Assembly: GCA_029204225.1 (NCBI GenBank)
Contig: CM055096.1
Location: 2,987,676-3,051,675 of the forward strand
From: Diphasiastrum complanatum
Lineage: Eukaryota; Streptophyta; Lycopodiopsida; Lycopodiales; Lycopodiaceae
Length of the DNA: 64,000 nucleotides
Reading direction: 5' to 3'
The position numbers and the translations under genes were made by a program. This document shows, piece by piece, positions 57,613 to 64,000 of this stretch. Numbering within the stretch: position 1 is the stretch's first letter; the number at the start of each line of letters is the position of its first letter. Under the pieces are notes generated by a model. That model had not been told where the DNA came from and did not search any database. It saw nothing but the letters and a program-made list of their open reading frames with translations.

Positions 57613-59330
57613 GTGTCATTTGTCAGAGAGTTGTGCCAAGAAATCTCTCATTTGTTTGTTTGGGGTACTGCAAATCACACCAGACAGTGTCTAGTACTGC
57701 CATTTAGAGCTTTGACAAGTATAGCCACACGAAAAAATCTTCCAAGCTATGAAGAGTTAGGTGGATTGCTTTTGCAGGAAGAACAACGTCAAGGGAACTT
57801 GAGTCATCGCAATAGGGGATTTGATCAAGCTCTTGCAGTGAGAGGACGTGTTGGCAGATTTGGTCGTGGAAGACACCAATCAAGAGGTGGAAACTCATAT
57901 CATGGATCGTTCAAACAATTTCAAGGACAATCCAATGATGGCCCAAATCGAGGCAATTGGAATCAAGGCCGAGGTCAAGGATGCGGCTATTCCATGCAAA
58001 GTAGACCTGGAAATTGTAGGTATTGCAACAAACTTGGCCATTGGGAGCGTGAATGCTTCAAGAAACAGAAGGAGATAGAACAAAGAAAAGGCAAATGGCA
58101 AGCGGGCAATTATGCTGATCAACATCAATTTGATGATGATTATTATGAAGACAATTATGTTGATCAACATCAATACGATGATGTTCAATATGAAGATGAT
58201 ACAATAAGAGTTCAAACTTGTTCATTATAGCATTAATGACAAGTGATGAAGCCAAGGATACCTGGTACATTGATAATGGTGCATCCAAGCACATGACTTC
58301 AAGGAAAGAGTGGTTTTCAGAACTCAAGGAAACTCACAATGGTGATGAAGTTGGACAAGCCGATGGGAAATTGATATCTGTTGGGACGATGGCTGATCAA
58401 CAATCTACTATCTATTGGGACGATGGCTGATCAACAACTCAAGGTTGAGTTTGACAGTGACAAATGTCTTGTCAAAGACATCAAGAATCACTACAAAGTA
58501 ATTGCTATAGGAGCTAGAGTCAATGGGAATCGACTCTACAAATTGAATGCGAGATCTTTTGCTCAAGCTATGGTAAGCACGGTTGATAGTCGAAGTGATC
58601 TTTGGCATCAACAATTCAGTCATATTAGTGCTCAAAGTTTACAGATTCTCAAAAGAGGTAATCTAGTTATAGGAATGTTGATATTTCTTTTGAAGAAAAA
58701 ATTTGTGAAGGTTGCATTTTGGAAAAACAACACAGAGAGAGGTTTCCCAAAAGTGGAGCAAGGAGAGCCAGTGGCATCCTAGATCTTGTCCACAGTAATC
58801 TATGTGGACCTATGCAGACTAGATCTCTTAGTGGCTACTATTACTTTATCACCTTCATTGATGATTATAGCAGATGCATTTGGATTTATTTCATAAGCAA
58901 GAAATCAGACGCTTTTGCTAAGTTCAGGGAATTCAAGGCGTTAGTTGAAAAGCAAACATGATGTTGCATCAAAACTTTGAGATCTGATGGAGGTGGTGAG
59001 AATTTTTCAGCAGAATTTATTGATTTCTGCAAAGATCAAGGGATCAAGAGACAGACTACAACACGTTATTCACCACAACAAAATGGAGTTGCAAAATGAA
59101 AGAACAGATCTATTGTTGAGATGGCCAGGGCGATGCTCAAAAGCAAAGGTCTGCCAAACATCTTTTGGGTAGAAGCTTGTAGCACAGCTACGCACATCCT
59201 GAATTGGTGTCCTACGAAATCTGTGGAAGGTAAGACACCTCATGAAGCTATTACTGGAAAGAAACCTGATATTTATCATTTGAGAGAATTTGATTGTGAT
59301 GCTTATGCTCATATTCCTGATGAGAAATGA
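57613..59330 (+). pseudogene. Copia E gag, protease and integrase remnant
   Basis: Gag C-terminus (57613-58230) has an Arg/Gly-rich region, GRGRHQSRGG, and zinc knuckle CRYCNKLGHWEREC at about 58016-58057, then an acidic Tyr-Asp-rich tail with two QHQ(F/Y)DD units. Protease (58218-58430) reads WYIDNGASKHMTS, with Asn in place of the usual Ser after Asp. A ~30-bp direct duplication (TTGGGACGATGGCTGATCAA at 58381 and 58411) adds a frame shift. Pre-integrase LWHQQFSHISAQSLQ, integrase NLCGPMQTRSLSGYYYF and FIDDYSR, and later EMARAMLKSKGLPNIFWVEA follow in broken frames. Confidence 0.85.
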
Positions 59331-59393
59331 AGAAAAATGGATGCAAAAGCTATTAAGTGTATTTTCCTTGGATATGATGACACAATAATATAT

Positions 59394-59720
59394 CACGCAA
59401 ATTTTGACGTCCACGTCCGACGTATGCTCAAAAATTTCATAATTCGTCGCAATCCGACACGTTGAGATCCGATGTTTCAGTAAAAAATCTGAATATCAGA
59501 GTCCTGCGATCAAAAAATATGGGCGGCAACCAATTTTTCAAAGGCACGTCAGAGTCTGACATGTCGGATTCCGACATGCAGACGTGGATAACCTATCACA
59601 GATTTAAAAAAAAATTACTTGTAATCCGATGTGGACGTCGAAATTCGACGTGCGTCGGATTCCGACGTCCACGTCGGCAAGCCAAAAAGCCTGTCCGCGA
59701 TATCTGGCACATTTGTCCGG
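59394..59720. repeat. Subterminal GACGT/CCGACG repeats of the CACTA element
   Basis: Repeated words include GACGTCCACGTCCGACG (59408), CATGTCGGATTCCGACATG (59560), GTCGGATTCCGACGTCC (59654) and CGTCAGATTCCGATG (59734). Several are near-palindromic, as expected for transposase-binding sites. Confidence 0.7.
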
Positions 59721-60238
59721 GCCTGAATGGGCACAAACGTCAGATTCCGATGTGTTTGGAGGTCGTCGAATTCCGGTTTCAATCTTCCAATTTGCTCGAT
59801 CCAGCGCCTTCTCTTTCACTTTGTCTTTTGTAGATCCCAGCATCTTTGGATCGATTGAGGGCGATTGAAGGCGATCAGTGCTTGAGGGCTTGAAGATCAG
59901 TGCTTGAAGGTGCTTGAAGATCATTGTTTGAGGTTGGTACTTGATTTTTGTTTGTTTGTTTGAGTTTGATGTTTGTTTGTTTGTTTTAACAGGAGATAGA
60001 GAGTGTGAAAGATAAAAAGAGATGGAGAGAGAGAGAGTGTGTGTGTGTGTTTTTAAATTTTGCATTGATTTAAAATGGTTTTGAATGGTCTTGTAATAGA
60101 TTATTAGTATTATTTAGGATAGAAGATTTAGGATTATTAGATTTGTAATTTGTGAGAGAGAAAGAGAGAGAAGAGGTGAAGTGTACATGTATGGTTGAAG
60201 ATATTGAAAGATTTTGGAGTCTTTTGAAAAAAAATAAA

Positions 60239-60244
<6 letters not shown>

Positions 60245-60322
<78 letters not shown>

Positions 60323-60547
60323 CTATAATAGATTGTGATAGTGTTTATAATAGATTAATTTTTTATAGTGTTTATAATAGATTAATTTTTTATAGTGTTT
60401 ATAATAGATTGTTAGATTTATTTGAGATAATGTTTAACATTTTGCATTGATGTAGAATTTAAGATTATAGATAAATACATAATCTATGTAGTAATTAATA
60501 GATTGTTAGATTTTTATTTATTTAGGACTAAGAATGATAGATGAAAG

Positions 60548-60631
<84 letters not shown>

Positions 60632-60684
60632 CGTTTATTTGTAAACATGTTAATCATTCTACATTGATTTAAGATTTAAGATTT

Positions 60685-60715
<31 letters not shown>

Positions 60716-60766
60716 GTTTCGGAGAGAGGAAGTGTGTATGTGTTGTGTTTTGCATTTTGAATTTAA

Positions 60767-60824
<58 letters not shown>

Positions 60825-60913
60825 TGTGTGTGTGTGTTTTGTATTATGCATTAGTTTAGGGTATTTAAGCGTGATAGATATATAAATAGTGTTTGATAGA
60901 ATTTATATTGGAT

Positions 60914-60962
<49 letters not shown>
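60245..60962. repeat. Cluster of five (GA)n tracts with a 12-G run
   Basis: Tracts at 60245-60318, 60552-60629, 60685-60704 followed by twelve G (60705-60716), 60770-60821 followed by (TG)n, and 60916-60962. Between them is AT-rich text with the phrase TATAGTGTTTATAATAGATT repeated (60346-60410). Confidence 0.97.
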
Positions 60963-60965
<3 letters not shown>

Positions 60966-61444
60966 TTTTGATTAAGATTTATAGTAGTAGATGACCAGAT
61001 AGTGTTTGATGGTAATTGTATGTTTGAATTTGCTTATAATAATGGTTCAATTGTGTAATATAGTGTTATTTTTTAATTGCTTGTGCATGTGACAAAAATA
61101 TTAAAAAAAAAGAGAGCAAGCGTTTAAAGAGCGAGCAATTGCACGTTTGCACTTAAGCTTCGAGTGAGTTTACCGGTGAGTTTGTGTTGTTTCAATTTGT
61201 TTTATTAGTAGAATACATTATCTAACATAGTAAGAAATTAAATGTAATTCATAATTTTCATTTTGTTCAAAGCAATACCGTATTTTATCACATACACTAG
61301 CAATTAATTAATATGCAAAGGTGACATTCTGAAATAGGACATAACCGCAAGGTTCGGGTATTATAATTATCACATTTAACTCTATCTATAAAAATATACA
61401 TAAAAAATATTGCGATGAATATAAAAAAAAAGAATGATAGATAA
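60963..61444. other. Non-coding 3' region of the CACTA element
   Basis: AT-rich, no ORF, between the GA cluster and the transposase end. Confidence 0.5.
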
Positions 61445-64000
61445 TCATAGATCATTCTCATCATTTACATCATTTTCGTCATCACACAAGTCTTGACACT
61501 CATCTGAATCTAGGTCTAGGTATAAACATAAAATTCCAATCGTGTCTCTTTTATGATGTGAGTTACCCTCATATTCAATCTCCTCTTTTTCTAATTCTAT
61601 CTCATCCAAACGTGGGGGCCTCAAATTACCCCCAATTTGGTCTTGTACGATCGTAGGAATCTCATCATTTTTATTTGTACTTTCTTCTCCCTTCATTTCG
61701 ACATCATTTCGAGTTGGGATGAGTGGTTCAGGTTCATCCAAAAAGTCGTCAAAATTGGGTGATGGTTCGTCGTGTGTATCCAATTCAACAATATCTTTTC
61801 CTTCAAACATGCGTCGTTTTCTTGCATTAAGTTGGATCACATACCACCATCTTGGGTCTATTCGATCTGGATGGAATAGAATCTGTCAAAGAATTAAAAA
61901 AAATTAAGTTGATGTATAAATAATTGGATTGTGAATATTAATGACATTGAAATTTTAGAGTCTCACTTGTTCGCAATGTCGTCACAATACTAAAGTGTCA
62001 TGAGAGTCCATCGATATACATTCTGTTGAGTCGATTTGAAAAAACTTTGAGTTATTATTTCTAATTTTGGCGTTGCTTCCACGATAGATGACCTTAAACC
62101 ATTTTACGTCAAAAATAAAGTATTTGTTGTTAGTCTCATGATCGACTTCATAAATATTTTGCAATGTGCCGACATATTCTAGGTCACCCGAAATGACATT
62201 AGGGTCCCTCCCACTAGAACAACTCTCTTGTTGAAAGTTGGCCATTATACCACAATCATATGTACGTCGCTTGTTGTCAACTCTCTCAACACAGGTAATG
62301 GTGTCCATATGCCTACATGGCAGTGTATGATGTATACTAAAACACAAAAAGAAAAAACAAATGTGTGTAATTAGAATACTATTCTTAAATTGAGTAGTAC
62401 AAAAACAAAACTTTGCATAAACAATATTACACTAACCTTCCATCCACATCCGCGAACAAATTCCCATTCTAATTTGGTCACTTCTTCTCCATTTTCGGAT
62501 GCTTTTAGCATCGTATCAAAAACCCATTCACAAGAGAATTTTGAAGGTAAAGGCTCCAAAGGTTTGTCGTTCTCCAACACCCTTCTTCTTCTTCGATTGA
62601 TATTTCTTCTTCGTTTCAATGTTATGTTTCTTTCCTTTTTGGCTTCTTCATACCTTGAAATCCACTTTTCCATTTGTCCACAATTATATAATATGAATGT
62701 GTCAATTTTCTCTTTTAATTGAGGTGAAAGACTTTTTTGCACACCATTTCCTTGTGGTACTTCACCCTTAACAGGTTCATCTTCTTCTTCACACCGCATT
62801 TTTGGACTTGCAGGATGCAATTGTGAGATTATTTCGGTGATATAAAACAAAGATTCCTGTACAAGCCAACTTTCTGCAATGCTACCTTCTGGCCTTGCCC
62901 TTTGTCTCACAAAGTCCTTCAAAACTTTCATAAAGTGCTCAAGGTAGAACATCCATCTCGTGTGCACAGGTCCTGCAATTGATACTTCTTCAACCAAATG
63001 CACTAGAAGATGGACTTGTATATCCAAAAAGGAAGTTGGAAAATCTCTTTCCAACAAACATACTATTTCAATCATTTGGATTTTCATGGAATCCAATTCA
63101 CTATATTTTATTTCTTTTGAGGAAATCCACCTGCAAGATTGATAGTACATTAGATTGTTTAACACATAAAAAAATTGAAATATCACATATTTATACAAGT
63201 GCTTAAAAAAATATACAAACCTAATCATCGATGACAAATTGTAAAACGTATTTCGTACATCATCGTTGAAGAGACCTCAAATAGAAAGTGGAAGTATGAA
63301 TTGCAACATCTTATGACAATCATGTGATTTCAATCCACTTAATTTACCATCTTTGGTAAATGACTTGCATAAAGAATGTGCATAGCCTATTGGAGTTCTC
63401 ATTTGTTTTATGACATGTTTAACATAAGAATCCACGACATGCTAGGTGGAATCTCATCTCCACCTTCGGTGTATTGAATCCAATAGGGTCTTTTCACATT
63501 GGCCGCTTGTAGATCTTTACGAGCTGCAGAGTTGTCTTTTATGCCAATGATGTGGTTCCATAAGTATTCACCGATATTTTTAAATATGTGCATAGGATCC
63601 AATAGATGGTTTATCAATAAATTCCTCCAATAGGATAATTTATGAAAAATAGACAACCATTTCATTCCATGAAGCGTCGTGATGTTTAAGCCATTCACCA
63701 TGTCATTCCACTACTCCCATGCGTGGGGGTGGTGGTGTAGTTAGAGGATTATCTCCTCGCCCTCCAAAAAATTGCCTATTCAACATTCAAAAAGGATGAT
63801 CAGGCGGCAAGTATTTGCGATGATTTTTGTACACCACTTTTTTTAACATATTTGTGCTGTGTTGAACCTCCAAAAGTGGTCCACAAATATAACATGCGTT
63901 GTAACGCGATGTGGTTAAACCTGCATAGTTCATAAACCAAATTAAAAATAAGCTTAGTTAAATATACTCAAACATTAAGCCCTAAAATGTATTAGATTCA
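61445..64000 (-). pseudogene. TNP2-type CACTA transposase, 3' part, with introns and stops
   Basis: Reading on the minus strand, the usual TNP2 order is visible. First comes transposase-21 text: NHRKYLPPDHPF (about 63800-63840), then NHLLDPMHIFKNIGEYLWN in 63408-63701, then GLKSHDCHKMLQ (about 63300-63350). Next is DUF4218 (62437-63130) with PVHTRWMFYLEHFMKVLKDF and RPEGSIAESWLVQE. Then DUF4216 (61967-62336) with GDLEYVGTLQNIYEV and FDVKWFKV, ending CEQ, which joins ILFHPDRIDPRWWYV in the last exon (61445-61882). Introns with GT...AG ends are likely at 63131-63220, 62337-62436 and 61883-61966. TGA stops after HPF, after LPLSI and after TLVL show that the gene is dead. The window edge removes the 5' half. 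Confidence 0.85.

Larger units (their letters stand above)
57061..59393 (+). mobile_element. Copia E: 5' part of a Ty1/copia element, cut by a CACTA element
   Basis: 5' LTR 57061-57321 (TGTTAGAAATC to ATATTGACA), primer site TGGTATCAGAGC at 57322-57333, then gag, protease and integrase remnants. The coding text stops inside the post-integrase KCIFLGYDD region at about 59380, where the CACTA end begins. The 3' half is not in the window. Confidence 0.88.
59394..64000 (-). mobile_element. CACTA (En/Spm-type) DNA transposon, 3' side
   Basis: The minus strand carries a TNP2-type transposase (61445 to the window end). The proposed terminus begins CACGCAAATTTTGACGTCC at 59394, right where copia E breaks. 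The next ~300 bp are filled with TCCGACGT, GTCGGATTCCGAC and related words in both orientations, the subterminal repeat pattern typical of CACTA elements. The other end lies outside the window, so the terminal inverted repeat and 3-bp target duplication cannot be confirmed. The region 60000-61000 is packed with GA tracts. Confidence 0.75.

Overview
This is nuclear DNA of a land plant with a repeat-rich, probably large genome. The evidence is plant-type Ty1/copia retrotransposons with the initiator-Met-tRNA primer site TGGTATCAGAGC, a CACTA (TNP2-type) transposase with introns, long (GA)n tracts, and one plant class-3 lipase gene. The species cannot be fixed from the sequence; a non-model plant (fern, lycophyte, liverwort or gymnosperm) is as likely as an angiosperm. 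Nothing bacterial, viral or organellar was recognised.

The window holds one gene that looks intact and host-like, a class-3 lipase at 39379-40695 with a complete Ser-Asp-His triad. Almost everything else is transposons and duplicated pieces of them. Copia A (1-~2200) is the 3' end of a decayed element. A long inverted repeat (arms 2803-5957 and 11789-14846) holds exon-like fragments, GA/CT tracts and a 71-bp tandem repeat; a third partial copy lies at 54427-55560. Copia B occurs twice (about 16478-21477 and 43848-46453). Both copies lack the integrase core, and copy 1 carries two local inversions. Copia C (23693-27737) is a complete insertion with LTRs and a 5-bp target duplication, but it has a large internal deletion; a fragment of a relative lies at 46567-47186. 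Element D (30544-36098, minus strand) is young and structurally complete, with matching 647-bp LTRs, a perfect AACCA duplication, a primer site and a polypurine tract. Its only long ORF, 1046 codons, starts with Gag and continues about 740 residues without recognisable protease, integrase or reverse transcriptase. Copia E (57061-~59390) is cut by a CACTA element (59394 to the window end). A solo LTR nested in another solo LTR fills 52064-54036.

Between these lie dispersed families: a decayed motif-repeat family (21606-22930, 27960-30543, 36099-36880, 47660-50500); a family with a degenerate methylase-like reading frame (6376-7720, 43115-43650, 55826-55990); a family with a conserved S21-like ORF fragment (22932-23312, 49830-49932, 54060-54440); an unassigned family (10083-11789, 41224-43002); and a repeat with a GCAAAAGATCG motif, one copy of which lies upstream of the lipase gene.

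Two themes stand out. First, element D is the best candidate for something undescribed: a Gag-led, apparently non-autonomous LTR element with a long intact reading frame of unknown function. Second, premature stops across unrelated repeats are largely of the kind expected from C-to-T change (CAG to TAG, CGA to TGA, CAA to TAA). Several are proven by paired copies inside the window, which fits long-term cytosine methylation and deamination.
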